From contig NZ_CP050698.1 of assembly GCF_005116655.2 (NCBI RefSeq), positions 5,970,501 to 6,034,500 on the forward strand: a stretch of DNA of 64,000 nt, written 5' to 3'. The stretch is from Desulfosediminicola flagellatus. Its GTDB lineage: Bacteria; Desulfobacterota; Desulfobulbia; Desulfobulbales; Desulfocapsaceae. Within the stretch, counting starts at the first letter, position 1. Every line of letters begins with the position of its first letter. A program made the position numbers and the translations under genes. The notes below the pieces were generated by a model, which searched no databases, was not told where the DNA came from, and saw only the letters and a list, made by a program, of their open reading frames with translations. Positions 9,079 to 19,117 of this stretch are shown here, piece by piece.

Positions 9079-9882
9079 ATGAGCTTTCTGGATGTACGAG
9101 GCAAACTGTTTGTTGTTTTTGGTCTGGCGAATAAAAAATCGGTGGCATGCGCCATCGCCCGAACCCTGGTTGCCGAAGGGGCTGAGGTAATTCATGTTGT
9201 CCGCTCTGAAGAGCGAAGAACAACGGCCAGAAAGCTCTTTCCGGAGTCTAAGGTGTTTCTTTGTGATGTCGAAGAAGAAGCAAATATCATTCGGGTGCGC
9301 GATGAGATAGCTAATGAACTTAGCGGGCAGAAGGTGGCTGGACTTGTCCATTCTATAGCCTTTGCTAACTATTCTGAAGGGATGAAGCCGTTTCATGAGA
9401 CCCTGAGACAGGATTTCCTCCAGGCTGTAAATATCTCCTGTTTTTCGTTTATCAGTATATCCAACCATTTTAAAGAGCTGCTCGCTGAAGATGCATCAGT
9501 TATAACAATCTCAATTTCCACGACCCGCATGGCTGCGGAAAATTACGGATATATGGCTCCAATAAAAGCCGCGCTGGACTCCTCACTCTGTTTTCTTGCA
9601 AAAAGCTTCTCAGCCTTTTCTCAGGTGCGGTTTAACGCTGTTGCACCCGGATTGCTTAAGACTTCGGCTTCGGCAGGTATTCCCGGCTATGTAGATAGTT
9701 ATCTCTTTGCCGAAAAGGCGATCCCGAGAAAGCGGGCACTAACTACCCAGGAGACGGCGGATACCGCAGCATTTTTGCTTTCACCACGATCTTCAGGTAT
9801 CAATGCTCAGACCATTGTGGTGGATGGTGGAATGGAAGTGAATTATTTTGATAAAGAAATCATTAAGGGTACTGTTGGCTGA
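9079..9882 (+). CDS. Enoyl-[acyl-carrier-protein] reductase, FabI-like SDR
   Basis: Probably reduces the enoyl-ACP double bond with NAD(P)H in fatty acid elongation. 267 aa, normal for FabI. The N-terminus has the FabI-type nucleotide site (VFGLANKKSVACAIA) rather than the classical TGxxxGIG. The active-site pair is Tyr156 and Lys163 in NYGYMAPIKAALD (Y-x6-K), the FabI spacing. The C-terminal NAQTIVVDGGMEVN also fits. No Shine-Dalgarno is visible before the ATG. No other fatty acid genes are near, so a specialised or second ENR is possible. It ends 13 bp from the convergent receptor gene. Confidence 0.8.
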   Translation: MSFLDVRGKLFVVFGLANKKSVACAIARTLVAEGAEVIHVVRSEERRTTARKLFPESKVFLCDVEEEANIIRVRDEIANELSGQKVAGLVHSIAFANYSEGMKPFHETLRQDFLQAVNISCFSFISISNHFKELLAEDASVITISISTTRMAAENYGYMAPIKAALDSSLCFLAKSFSAFSQVRFNAVAPGLLKTSASAGIPGYVDSYLFAEKAIPRKRALTTQETADTAAFLLSPRSSGINAQTIVVDGGMEVNYFDKEIIKGTVG

Positions 9883-9895
9883 AAACGGTCATTAG

Positions 9896-11929
9896 CTAAA
9901 ACGACCAGAGTGCTTTGAGGTAAACGCCTCTTTCAACTTCAGTTTCAGCTGTGAAAGACTCTGAGATAAATTCTGAATTACTGGAGTTGAGAAGGTTTTG
10001 TCCGACAAGGGATAATTTCAGGTTATTGGTTGCCTGATAGTTAATACTGATATCGACATCAACATAATCATCAATCTCAATACCTCTGGTTGCAGCAGAT
10101 GGACTGGAAACTGGCAGATTATCTACATATCTCAACCATACGTTCATCTCAAGTTTAGCAGTAAGGCTCAGCTGTGAGAATAATGAAATTGAATGTTGAG
10201 GGGCTGAGCCTTCATAGACATTTTCCTGACCTGATGGTAGCAAGAGGGAACTGTCCATGTCAAAGTTGATGTATGAATAGGCCAGGTCAAATTTTGTCCA
10301 GTCGAGAGGCTTCCAGGTAATTGCCACTTCGGCACCATAGCTGTTGCCGTTTATGCTATTGGAAAATACGCTTTCATAAGGGTTCAGAGGGTTGGGCGCT
10401 GAGTCGAGCAGTTTGTCATAATCGTTATAGAAAAGAGCAAGATCAAGAGAGAATGTATCGTTAGGGAAGCACCTGTAACCCGTTTCATAGCTAATAACTT
10501 CTTCAGAATCATATTCTGTATTGCCGACAAGCGTTATGACGGCAGGGTTTGGTGGCATATCAGGTGCAACTCTTACTACAACTGAGCCATTACTCTCAAA
10601 TTGTGAGGGCACTTTGACTGCGCGTGACACTGCAGCCCAAACGGAGGTGTCTTTGGTGGCCTTCCAGAGGATCCTGGCGCTTGGCTGGAACTCGGTTCCG
10701 GTGTAGTCATTGTTTTCCCACTTGGTGCCGAGTGTGAATATGAGTGTATCGGCAATTACGCTTATAGCGTCCTGGATAAATCCGCTATATGTAATATCTT
10801 CAGTCTCTGCAGGAAGAATGCTTGCCTGAAAGGAATTTGTGAACTCAGCATCTACCAGGCGGTAACCTACACCTGTAGTAATATCATTACGATTTCCCAG
10901 TTTCTTTTGATATTGAATTTCTGCATCAAAGGTTCCTTGTTCCTGCATAAGAAAAGATTCTTCTCTTTTTGCGAAATCGTAATAAATTTGAGCGGATAGT
11001 GTGCTGTCGTTGGCGAATTTTCGATTCATTTTCGCCATGATATTCCAGCCGGTGGCTTCGAATTCTTCCCGAAGTTCAGTTATGTATGGAAATGAAGGTA
11101 GAAAATATGGAGAGAACGATTGGTTTATGGAATTTTCATAGAGGTCGCCCTGAACTGTCCAGGCTGTTTTCTTTTCTGAGCCGCCATCTACACGAAACCC
11201 TCCTCGGCTTGAGTCCCAATCATCATGGGCATCAGAGCCGTCTCTGGCGAGTTCAAATGAGTCTCGCTGGTCGTAAGTAAAATAGGCTCGGGCGTGTACA
11301 TTCTCACCAATTGCCCGACCGTAACGCAGTCCTAGCTGAGCCTCTTCTTCAGTGCCGCCGCCCACGCGTACAAGACCGCCATGCGTATCTTCAGCCTTTT
11401 TGGTGATGATGTTGATAACGCCATTAACGGCATTGGCGCCCCAGAGCGTGGCTCCCGGGCCTCGAATGACTTCTATTCTATCAATGTCTTCAAGCAGGGT
11501 TCCCTGCATTTCCCAATAGACTCCGGAAAAAGCAGGAGAATAGAGAGTTCGTCCATCCATGAGCACGAGAAGTTTATTAGCATAGCGGCCGTTAAATCCA
11601 CGTGTTGAGACAGCCCATTTATCAGAACCGATTCGTGCAACCTGTACACCGGGTGCAAGTCGTAACGCATCCTGAATTGTAGTTACTCCAGAGCGTTGGA
11701 TATCTTCATGACGGATAACAAAAACTGCGGCGGCTGCGTTGGCAAGAGCTTCTGGCTTTTTCGAGACCGAAGTGATGGTCACCTGCATCAGCTGGGAGAT
11801 GTCCATATCCAGAAATTCATTGTAACTCTCGTTCTCTACCGTTTGCTTAGCATAGACGAGTGGACTTGACAGGGTTATGGAGCCCGCCAGCAGGAAGGCA
11901 GCTGAAGACGTGTAATGCAACAGGTTCAT
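9896..11929 (-). CDS. TonB-dependent outer membrane receptor
   Basis: 677 aa with a signal peptide cleaved near VYA (residues 1-27), a plug domain (about 45-165: ISQLMQVTITSVSKKPEA, IRHEDIQRSGVTTIQDAL, VSTRGFNGRYANKLL, LEDIDRIEVIRGPGATLWGA) and a 22-strand-type barrel ending in a terminal Phe. It should import a ligand using TonB energy. The substrate is unknown, since no riboswitch, Fur box or transporter gene could be identified nearby. The plug resembles the colicin I receptor / siderophore or cobalamin class. Single gene. Confidence 0.93.
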   Translation of the reverse strand: MNLLHYTSSAAFLLAGSITLSSPLVYAKQTVENESYNEFLDMDISQLMQVTITSVSKKPEALANAAAAVFVIRHEDIQRSGVTTIQDALRLAPGVQVARIGSDKWAVSTRGFNGRYANKLLVLMDGRTLYSPAFSGVYWEMQGTLLEDIDRIEVIRGPGATLWGANAVNGVINIITKKAEDTHGGLVRVGGGTEEEAQLGLRYGRAIGENVHARAYFTYDQRDSFELARDGSDAHDDWDSSRGGFRVDGGSEKKTAWTVQGDLYENSINQSFSPYFLPSFPYITELREEFEATGWNIMAKMNRKFANDSTLSAQIYYDFAKREESFLMQEQGTFDAEIQYQKKLGNRNDITTGVGYRLVDAEFTNSFQASILPAETEDITYSGFIQDAISVIADTLIFTLGTKWENNDYTGTEFQPSARILWKATKDTSVWAAVSRAVKVPSQFESNGSVVVRVAPDMPPNPAVITLVGNTEYDSEEVISYETGYRCFPNDTFSLDLALFYNDYDKLLDSAPNPLNPYESVFSNSINGNSYGAEVAITWKPLDWTKFDLAYSYINFDMDSSLLLPSGQENVYEGSAPQHSISLFSQLSLTAKLEMNVWLRYVDNLPVSSPSAATRGIEIDDYVDVDISINYQATNNLKLSLVGQNLLNSSNSEFISESFTAETEVERGVYLKALWSF

Positions 11930-12227
11930 CAGGTCTCTCCATACGGCTGTTTGTGTTTAGTCCGAAGTTCTTAGTGTTCTTTTTCTATTACAAACTCAAC
12001 AGATTGATTTCATATTGAAAAAACAATCATCTCAAATGACAGAGTGTCTTTCTTTTGGAATCAAAATTACATTGAGGAGAAATTCGGAGCAGAGGGTATT
12101 TCCCGTGAAACTACAAACAAATGATATCAAAATGCCTTAGCGATATCCAGAAATACCTAACGTGTTAATGTATCTTGGTGATGTGGGAGATGTCTACAAA
12201 AATGGTTTGTGGCGGCTATACTATGTG
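11930..12227. other. Intergenic gap between receptor and speB
   Basis: 298 bp between the receptor's upstream end and the speB stop. It should contain the receptor promoter. I see no clear riboswitch, hairpin or repeat. Confidence 0.4.
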
Positions 12228-13130
12228 TTATCTGGCAGCGAATGTGTGGTGGATTGTATGTATTTTACTTCCGGTCAGATAGCCCATAATATTGTAGACA
12301 AGCTGGGCAGCAGCAAAAGAATAGCCATGGAAGTTTTTAATAGGTGCAAATTCAACAACATCAAAACCGATACAGATGCGGGTGTTCATTATCTCTTCAA
12401 TGAGCCACATTGCCTGATACCAGCTCAAACCACCGGGAACCGGGGTGCCTGTGGCGGGCATGATGGCACCATCAAGGCCGTCTATATCAAAAGTAATGAA
12501 TACCTTTTCAGGGAAATCTGCAGGCAGTTGCAGTTTATGTCCGTTTTTATTGATATCTTCACTGTCTCTGAATGGGATTTTATGTGTTTCCCGATAGCTA
12601 TGTTCTTCAAGGGAGTAGCTGCGTGTTCCCAACTGGTAGATCGGGATGTTTTGCTCATGGATTCTGCGCATAACACAGGCGTGGCTGTATTTTGAGCCTT
12701 CATAGCTGTCCCGCAGATCGGCATGAGCATCGAACTGGATAACTCCAAATTCACCGAAATAGTTTTTCAGAGCAGGAATTACTCCGCAGGTTACAGTGTG
12801 TTCTCCACCGAGGATTACCGGAATTTTCCCGAGAGTAAGGGTGGTGTTAACCTCAGTAGAAATGCGTTGTAGAACATCCTCACATGATCCGGAACAGTCA
12901 ACAGGAGGAGCTGTATATATTCCCTGGTCTGCAGGTACATTATTGCCTGTTAAGAGTTCAAGCTGGGACGAGGCTTCAAGTATGGCTGCAGGACCGTCCG
13001 CGGTGCCTGTTCCGTAAGATACAGAATTCTCAAAAGGTACAGGGATTACATGAAAGAGCGCGTTCTCCGGATGAGACGGAGCGACATCATCACCATGAAA
13101 ATTCAGTATTGTTTCCCCTGTACTCTTCAT
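12228..13130 (-). CDS. speB: Agmatinase / ureohydrolase
   Basis: Hydrolyses agmatine to putrescine and urea. 300 aa with the binuclear manganese motifs of ureohydrolases: GGEHTVTCG, FDAHADLRDSY and FDIDGLDGAIMPATGTPVPGG. It is the last gene of the polyamine cluster. Its ATG overlaps the nspC stop (ATGA) and a GGAG lies inside nspC, suggesting coupled translation. Together with SpeA it supplies putrescine to the carboxyspermidine genes just upstream. Arginase or guanidinobutyrase activity cannot be excluded from sequence, but the operon favours agmatinase. Confidence 0.88.
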   Translation of the reverse strand: MKSTGETILNFHGDDVAPSHPENALFHVIPVPFENSVSYGTGTADGPAAILEASSQLELLTGNNVPADQGIYTAPPVDCSGSCEDVLQRISTEVNTTLTLGKIPVILGGEHTVTCGVIPALKNYFGEFGVIQFDAHADLRDSYEGSKYSHACVMRRIHEQNIPIYQLGTRSYSLEEHSYRETHKIPFRDSEDINKNGHKLQLPADFPEKVFITFDIDGLDGAIMPATGTPVPGGLSWYQAMWLIEEIMNTRICIGFDVVEFAPIKNFHGYSFAAAQLVYNIMGYLTGSKIHTIHHTFAAR

Positions 13131-14305
13131 GCGATTCTGCTCCTGAAATCATTATAACTAAAGCTGCGTACCAGTTTTGGTGCTGAATCAGCACGAGTAC
13201 AGGTATATATAGAAGGCAGCTCAACACCATTAAATGTGGTGTTTTTCACAAACGAATAGAGTGCCATATCGGTAAGTACCAGACGTTTACCCGGCTTAAG
13301 CGGTTCTTCAAATGAATAGTCACCGACTATATCACCAGCCAGGCATGAGATTCCACCAAGTCTGTATGTATGTGCCAACTCCTCTTCTTTACCACTATCA
13401 ACGATATGTGGACGATAGGGCATAGCGAGGACATCGGGCATATGGGTTTCTGCAGAAGAATCAAGAATTGCGATATTCATACCGTTATACATAGTGTCGA
13501 TGACGGATGTCACGAACACTCCGGCATTAAGCACCACAGCTTCACCCGGTTCGAGATACACTGGGATATTGTTATATCGTTTGCGAAAGGCGGATAGGGT
13601 TTCACAGAGCAGATCAACATCGTAATCATCACGGGTTATATGATGACCGCCCCCGAAATTTATCCACTTCATCTGGGGTATAAATTTACCGAATCGCTTT
13701 TCAAACGATTCAAGCACCCGAACAAATACATCAGCATTCTGTTCACAAAGGGCATGAAAATGCAGCCCGGATATTTCAGAAAGATCTATACCTTCGAGAT
13801 CTTCAGGGTTCAGGCCGAATCGTGATCCGGGAAGACATGGGTTATAGATATCCACTTCAACTTCGGCATGACCCGGATTTACCCGAAGCCCAATTTCAAT
13901 ATTTCTGCCGGCTGACTGGACAGCGGCGTGATGAGTCTGAAACTGGCTGATAGAATTAAACAGAATATGATCGGAATAGCGGATAACCCGTTCCAGCTGT
14001 TTTGGTGTATAGGCTGGTGCGTATGAGTGCACTTCACGGTCGAAATCTTCACGACCGAGTTGGGCCTCGATCGGTCCACTGGCGCACACCCCGTGCAGAT
14101 ATTCACGGATAAGCGGGAACAGTGCAGGCAGGGCAAATGCCTTTAATGCCAAGAGAATCTTTGCGCCGGTTCGCTGCTGCACCTGATCAAGCAGTTCACA
14201 GTTACGTCGTACTGCGTCTTCGCTTATCAGGTAGCAGGGCGTTTCCACCTGGCTGGTTAACCGTGCAGGAAAATCAGCCAGGGTTTTCTGATCAATAGTA
14301 TTCAT
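13127..14305 (-). CDS. nspC: Carboxynorspermidine/carboxyspermidine decarboxylase
   Basis: PLP-dependent, alanine-racemase-fold decarboxylase that converts carboxyspermidine (or carboxynorspermidine) to spermidine (norspermidine). 392 aa. The PLP lysine lies in KILLALKAFALPALF (about residues 45-59); HSYAPAYTPKQLERV, NFGGGHHITR and the C-terminal CLAGDIVGDY block are typical. It follows the dehydrogenase gene by 26 bp and overlaps speB by 4 bp. Since the cluster produces putrescine, spermidine is the more likely product. Confidence 0.88.
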   Translation of the reverse strand: MNTIDQKTLADFPARLTSQVETPCYLISEDAVRRNCELLDQVQQRTGAKILLALKAFALPALFPLIREYLHGVCASGPIEAQLGREDFDREVHSYAPAYTPKQLERVIRYSDHILFNSISQFQTHHAAVQSAGRNIEIGLRVNPGHAEVEVDIYNPCLPGSRFGLNPEDLEGIDLSEISGLHFHALCEQNADVFVRVLESFEKRFGKFIPQMKWINFGGGHHITRDDYDVDLLCETLSAFRKRYNNIPVYLEPGEAVVLNAGVFVTSVIDTMYNGMNIAILDSSAETHMPDVLAMPYRPHIVDSGKEEELAHTYRLGGISCLAGDIVGDYSFEEPLKPGKRLVLTDMALYSFVKNTTFNGVELPSIYTCTRADSAPKLVRSFSYNDFRSRIA

Positions 14306-14331
14306 TAACAGGTTTATCTAAAAAAAAATTG

Positions 14332-15549
14332 CTATTCAGGGAGCTTACCTTCAAAGTCGACAACCTGCCATGGCAGCCCGTTCTTGTTCAACTCTTCCAT
14401 GAACATATCAGGATCAAGTTGCTCAACATTAAATACACCTTCACCCTTCCAGATACCTTTCAGCATCATCATGGCACCAATCATTGTTGGCACACCGGTG
14501 GTGTAGGATACTGCCTGAGACTGCACCTCTTCATACGCTTCCGCGTGATCGCAGACGTTGTAGATATATTTTTGCAGAGGCTGGCCATCTTTTTCACCCT
14601 TGAACACACAGCCGATAACTGTTTTACCGGTGTAGTTGCTGCCAAGAGAGCCAGGGTCGGGCAGCAGTGCTTTCAAAAAACGGATCGGCACAATTTTCTG
14701 GCCTTCAAATTCCACTTCGTCAATACGGGTAATGCCTACATTATCAAGTACTTTAAGGTGAGTAATGTATGGCTGACCAAACGTCATCCAGAAGCGGATA
14801 CGCTTAAGACCGTTTATATGTTTTACCAGTGATTCCATCTCTTCATGGTAGAGAAGATAACTCTCGCGCGGGCCGGCTACCGGGTAGTCGAAGGTGAAAT
14901 GTACGCAGTCATCATCAAGAATAGCAGGGGTCTCTATCCATTCGCCATCTTTCCAGTGGCGTACTATCTGGGTAACCTCGCGGATGTTTATTTCCGGGTT
15001 GAAGTTGGTGGCAAACGGGTGTCCGTGGTCACCTGCGTTACAGTCAAGAATATCAATGGATTCAATAGAGCTGTAGAGATGTTTCTGGGCCCAGGCGCAG
15101 AAGATGTTGGTAACACCCGGATCAAAACCACAACCAAGTACTGCCATCAATCCTTTTGCTTTAAACTTCTCCTGATATGCCCACTGCCAGCTGTACTCAA
15201 AATGTGCTGTGTCTTCAGGCTCATAGTTGGCGGTATCAAGATAATTAACATCGCACTCAAGACAGGCATCCATAATGGTCAGATCCTGATATGGAAGAGC
15301 GACATTTATTACCAGCACCGGCTTGATCTTTTTCAGTAACTCAACCAGATCAGGCACCTTGTCCGCATCAACAGCTGCTGTCTTAATCTCGACATCATAG
15401 AGATTTTTCACTTGAAGAGCGATATCATCACATTTAGATACGGTGCGGCTTGCCAGCCAGATATCAGTGAAAACCTCTTTGTGCTGAGCACATTTCTTTG
15501 CCACAACATTGCCGACTCCGCCGGCTCCGATAATGAGTACCCGTGACAT
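14332..15549 (-). CDS. Carboxy(nor)spermidine dehydrogenase, saccharopine dehydrogenase family
   Basis: NADPH-dependent condensation of putrescine (or diaminopropane) with aspartate semialdehyde to carboxyspermidine. About 405 aa, starting at MSRVLIIGAGGVGNVVAKK (Rossmann GxGGVG), with the saccharopine dehydrogenase-like features VINVALPYQDLTIMDACLE and GCGFDPGVTNIFCAWAQ. The ATG at 15549 is preceded by AAGGAG; an earlier in-frame start at 15567 lacks a site. Gene order with nspC and speA assigns it to polyamine rather than lysine metabolism. Confidence 0.87.
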   Translation of the reverse strand: MSRVLIIGAGGVGNVVAKKCAQHKEVFTDIWLASRTVSKCDDIALQVKNLYDVEIKTAAVDADKVPDLVELLKKIKPVLVINVALPYQDLTIMDACLECDVNYLDTANYEPEDTAHFEYSWQWAYQEKFKAKGLMAVLGCGFDPGVTNIFCAWAQKHLYSSIESIDILDCNAGDHGHPFATNFNPEINIREVTQIVRHWKDGEWIETPAILDDDCVHFTFDYPVAGPRESYLLYHEEMESLVKHINGLKRIRFWMTFGQPYITHLKVLDNVGITRIDEVEFEGQKIVPIRFLKALLPDPGSLGSNYTGKTVIGCVFKGEKDGQPLQKYIYNVCDHAEAYEEVQSQAVSYTTGVPTMIGAMMMLKGIWKGEGVFNVEQLDPDMFMEELNKNGLPWQVVDFEGKLPE

Positions 15550-15803
15550 GTTTTTCTCCTTGAACAACAGTAATTCCGGTTAATGAGTATCTGTTCTGAA
15601 ACACATAACACATGTGAAATTTCAGAAGTGACCTGATTTATTCTTTTTCGTAACTATTTACAGGGTAAGCGACTTGGTTTTTTAAACCTCTGTATTTGTA
15701 GCTGCTTGCAGGGTGCCGAAGATTTTCGCAAGCAGATTGGTGAAACGTATATGTCATACGTAAACCAGACTGATCGCGGAAAGATTTGGTGCTCTGTGAG
15801 CAG

Positions 15804-17729
15804 TTACTCTTTTTCAAAATATGTGTATCCCCGCAAACCTTCTTCAAAACCGGCAAGGATGGATTTTCGTTCACGTGCTGTTATATATCCTTTATGGATA
15901 GCATCTTCAGCGATGTTTTTGAGCCTGTTTTTAATTGCCCGCAAGTCGTACTCTACATACGAGAGTACATCAGCTACTGAGTCACCTTCAAGTTCACGCA
16001 TGAATTGATATGTTCCATCATCATTTACATGAATTGATACAACGTTGGTGTCTCCGAAGAGATTATGCAAGTCTCCCAGTGTCTCCTGATAAGCACCTAC
16101 CAGAAAAACACCAAGATAGTACTCATCACCGTTTTGTAAAGGGTGGAGCAAAATGCTTGACTTGTCCTGATAGGTGTCCGGGAATTTATCAATTTTTCCG
16201 TCACAGTCACAGGTTATATCCGAGATGATTGCTTGTCGTGTAGGTTCTTCCTTAAGCCGATGGATTGGCATCAAAGGTAGAATCTGGTCAATAGCCCACA
16301 CATCCGGCAGCGATTGGAACAAGCTGAAATTACCGTAATACACGTCATAAATGAGCCTGTTAATCTTCTCAACATCTTTTGGGATGTGGTCGAGCTCTTT
16401 GGACGTCTCGGATATTTTAATCAGGATATGTTTGACGAGATTCTCGGCAATCGCTCTTTCTCTAATAGTAATATGGCCGTGTTTAAACAGCTGGCGAGCC
16501 TGACTGCGATAAAACAATGCGTCGTTACAACACTCCTGGATTGTTTTTGTTGAGACCATATTATAGGTGGCCATCAGGTTTTCCAGGAGGTCGTTGTCTA
16601 CTTCAGGGAGCTTATCAGGGATTGGTGGTGGCTCAAATGAGCTGATATCAAGGATATTGAAGATCAGCACGGAATAGTAAGCGACAATTGCCCGGCCCGA
16701 TTCTGTGATGATTGTCGGATGCGGGATGTCATTTTTATCAAGAACCGTAATGATCGATTCAACGATATCAGAGCAATACTCTTCCATTGAGTAGTTGCGA
16801 CTTGAGTGCGAGTTGGTGTTGGAGCCGTCGTAGTCGACAGCAAGGCCACCGCCGAGATCAAGATATCCCATTGGGGCACCTTCAAGAACCAGCTCTTCAT
16901 AGAGACGACAGGCTTCCATCGCTCCGGCACGGATATCACTGATGTTTGGAATTTGTGAGCCTATGTGATAATGCAGTAACTGCAGACAATCGAGCATACC
17001 TTCCGCTTTAAGCCTGTCGATAGCATCAATAATGTGGCTCATGCCGAGGCCGAACACACTTGCATCTCCACCAGACTCAGCCCACTGGCCATCAGCCTGG
17101 GTGGAAAGTTTGATGCGGAAACCAAGCGCAGGTTTGACATCGTGGAATTTAGCGCGCTCAATTATAAGGTCGATCTCACCGGGGACCTCAATTACAAAAA
17201 AGACCTGGTAGCCCATTTTGATGGCGTGAAGTCCAAGGTCTATAAATTCTTCATCTTTGTAACCGTTGCAGATCAGGCAGGCACTACGGTTATTCAGCAT
17301 AGAGATCGCTGCAATAAGTTCAGGTTTGCTTCCCGCCTCAAGTCCGTGATTATACTGGCCTCCGAACTGGCTGATCGCCTCAATAACCTGTTCCTGCTGG
17401 TTTACTTTGATGGGGAAAACCCCCTTGTAAACACCGCGGTAGTCATTATCACGAATTACTTTGCGAAAGGTTTCATGCAACAGCTTGATCTGTGAGCCGA
17501 GGATGTTTTCAATCCGCAACAGCACTGGCATAGAAAGACCTCGTGCTTCAATCTCTCTCGCCACTTTTCTCAAACTGAGACTCGGCCCGTTATCCGCTCC
17601 GGAAGGTGTGACGACCACATCACCCGAATCGTTTATCGAGAAATATCCGGCACCCCAATTATCAATACCGTAATAATCGGTTGCTTCTTTGATGTTCCAT
17701 TTTTCTTTTCCGAAAAATTCCTGCGACAT
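15804..17729 (-). CDS. speA: Biosynthetic arginine decarboxylase
   Basis: Decarboxylates arginine to agmatine with PLP; first step of the local polyamine route. 641 aa, matching SpeA. The PLP lysine is Lys108 in GVFPIKVNQQEQVIEA. Other blocks are GLEAGSKPELIAA, LHYHIGSQIPNI, YLDLGGGLAVDYDGS and ITESGRAIVAYYSV. Start supported by GAGGT nine bases upstream; an upstream hairpin (GGCGGA/TCCGCC, about 17763-17782) lies in the leader. It is separated from the dehydrogenase by 254 bp, so there may be a second promoter. Confidence 0.95.
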   Translation of the reverse strand: MSQEFFGKEKWNIKEATDYYGIDNWGAGYFSINDSGDVVVTPSGADNGPSLSLRKVAREIEARGLSMPVLLRIENILGSQIKLLHETFRKVIRDNDYRGVYKGVFPIKVNQQEQVIEAISQFGGQYNHGLEAGSKPELIAAISMLNNRSACLICNGYKDEEFIDLGLHAIKMGYQVFFVIEVPGEIDLIIERAKFHDVKPALGFRIKLSTQADGQWAESGGDASVFGLGMSHIIDAIDRLKAEGMLDCLQLLHYHIGSQIPNISDIRAGAMEACRLYEELVLEGAPMGYLDLGGGLAVDYDGSNTNSHSSRNYSMEEYCSDIVESIITVLDKNDIPHPTIITESGRAIVAYYSVLIFNILDISSFEPPPIPDKLPEVDNDLLENLMATYNMVSTKTIQECCNDALFYRSQARQLFKHGHITIRERAIAENLVKHILIKISETSKELDHIPKDVEKINRLIYDVYYGNFSLFQSLPDVWAIDQILPLMPIHRLKEEPTRQAIISDITCDCDGKIDKFPDTYQDKSSILLHPLQNGDEYYLGVFLVGAYQETLGDLHNLFGDTNVVSIHVNDDGTYQFMRELEGDSVADVLSYVEYDLRAIKNRLKNIAEDAIHKGYITARERKSILAGFEEGLRGYTYFEKE

Positions 17730-18088
17730 ATCGCGTACCTCGGGGTTGCAGTGTTTCTATTTCCGGGGCGGATTATCTCCGCCTGCGCATCTGACCAAAT
17801 TTGAGAAACGCCATTTAAATTATAAGCGCAATAAAGTCAATATAATTCGTTGTTGGAAAATGTCAGAACAATCGACAGATAACCCAATAAATATCGTGTT
17901 TACTCCAGTATGTAATTGATTACTGACTGAACGTTTTCTCATAAGCAGAAATATGCCGGTTCTGCTTAGCCCGGATTTATCATAAGTACAGTTTTTTTGC
18001 AGGTCGACGCATACGTCATGCCGCTGTAATAATCTACCTGAATTGTGGTTGCCTGTAGTGCTGCAACTACAGCCAAAACTATCACATC
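17730..18088. other. Intergenic gap upstream of speA
   Basis: 359 bp holding the speA leader, including a short GGCGGA-GATAA-TCCGCC hairpin, and the 3' side of ctlX. No open frame here resembles a protein. Polyamine-responsive control is conceivable but not shown. Confidence 0.4.
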
Positions 18089-19021
18089 TCAGTGCCGTTT
18101 GGCGAGATGAATTCCGGCCATCATACAACGGATAGATCCGCCTGCAAGCTCAATTGTCGGTACTGAGAGTTCAACGATTTTCGCAGATTGTTCGATGATC
18201 TCTTTTTGCTCAGGCAGAAGCGAGGTTGCAGCTCGTGTTGAGATTGCAAGAATACGTGAATTACCAGCTGCGAGTTCCATGGCGTTTCCGGCAAATTCAT
18301 TAATTTGGTGATTGGTCAGCGATATAACCTCTCTGCCCATATCCTGTATTCGTTCGCGTATCTCTTCTTTTCTCTTGGGGTCTCGTATGATGTCGAAGCC
18401 GACCAGGGCAAATTCTGTACCGATACACATCATCACATTAGTGTGGTATATCGAGTTTCCATGCTCATCAGCGGTGTCAAAAGCCATGGGTTCAAAGTTG
18501 AAGTGTGTGCAGAATCGTTCAAGCGGGATAGGGTCTGCCCTGTTTGATCGCGCTGTGTAAGCAACACGGGCAATATGATCGAGAACCATGGCACCGGTGC
18601 CCTCAAGAAAGAGATCGTCATATTCGAGGCAGGAGTAATCGATAACATCTTGCACCCGATATTCCGATTTGAGCATTTCTATAATGTCATAGCGCCTTTC
18701 ACGACGACGGCTGGGATTAAACATCGGGTATATTGCGATATGGCCGCCAGAATGGGTGGAGAACCAGTTGTTCGGGAAGACTGAGTCAGGAGTTTCTTTT
18801 TCGCCGAGGTCTTCAAAAATGTGTACCCGAACCCCTTCCTGCTCAAGTCGGGCCGCAACTTCGGTAACCTCACGGCGGGCCAGGCGGGCAATTTCTTTGG
18901 ACGAGAGGTGCCCGTCTGTCCGTTGGAATGCGTTGTCGGATGCGGTTTCCGGGTTTGGGTGAAACCTGTGTGGGCGGATCATGACGATCGCACCAGGGGC
19001 CTGGATAAACTGTGAACTCAT
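18089..19021 (-). CDS. ctlX: Citrulline utilization hydrolase-type / amidinotransferase-fold protein
   Basis: 310 aa guanidine-modifying-enzyme fold protein of the CtlX / arginine deiminase-related type. The N-terminus IVMIRPHRFHPNPETA, the SVFPNNWFSTH motif with GGHIAIYPM, and the C-terminal SIRCMMAGIHL with the nucleophile cysteine fit this family. It may process citrulline or another guanidino/ureido compound. It lies upstream of speA in the same direction, linking it to arginine use. Exact reaction not provable from sequence. A GGGAG site precedes the ATG. Confidence 0.8.
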   Translation of the reverse strand: MSSQFIQAPGAIVMIRPHRFHPNPETASDNAFQRTDGHLSSKEIARLARREVTEVAARLEQEGVRVHIFEDLGEKETPDSVFPNNWFSTHSGGHIAIYPMFNPSRRRERRYDIIEMLKSEYRVQDVIDYSCLEYDDLFLEGTGAMVLDHIARVAYTARSNRADPIPLERFCTHFNFEPMAFDTADEHGNSIYHTNVMMCIGTEFALVGFDIIRDPKRKEEIRERIQDMGREVISLTNHQINEFAGNAMELAAGNSRILAISTRAATSLLPEQKEIIEQSAKIVELSVPTIELAGGSIRCMMAGIHLAKRH

Positions 19022-19073
19022 TTACTTGTCTCCCGGCTAAGTCGTGCCCGACCGAAAACAGCCAATTTCCCTA

Positions 19074-19117
19074 GTAAGCGAGGCACGAGACTCCAGGTAA
19101 GCGAGGCACGAGACTCC
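19074..19117. repeat. Tandem 21-bp repeat upstream of ctlX
   Basis: GTAAGCGAGGCACGAGACTC plus one C occurs twice with a two-base spacer, giving a period of 23 bp. A third, diverged copy (GTAAGCGAGGAACGAGATTC) is at about 60360-60380. The rest of 19022-19350 shows nothing I can name beyond a weak hairpin near 19265-19295. Confidence 0.6.

Noticed and set aside
8872..9468. 198-codon minus-strand frame overlapping the FabI-like gene
   Set aside because: The + strand gene has catalytic Tyr156/Lys163 and cofactor motifs, so the overlap is chance.
14329..17495. Several + strand frames across the polyamine genes
   Set aside because: Antisense to well-recognised speA, nspC and dehydrogenase genes; no motifs.
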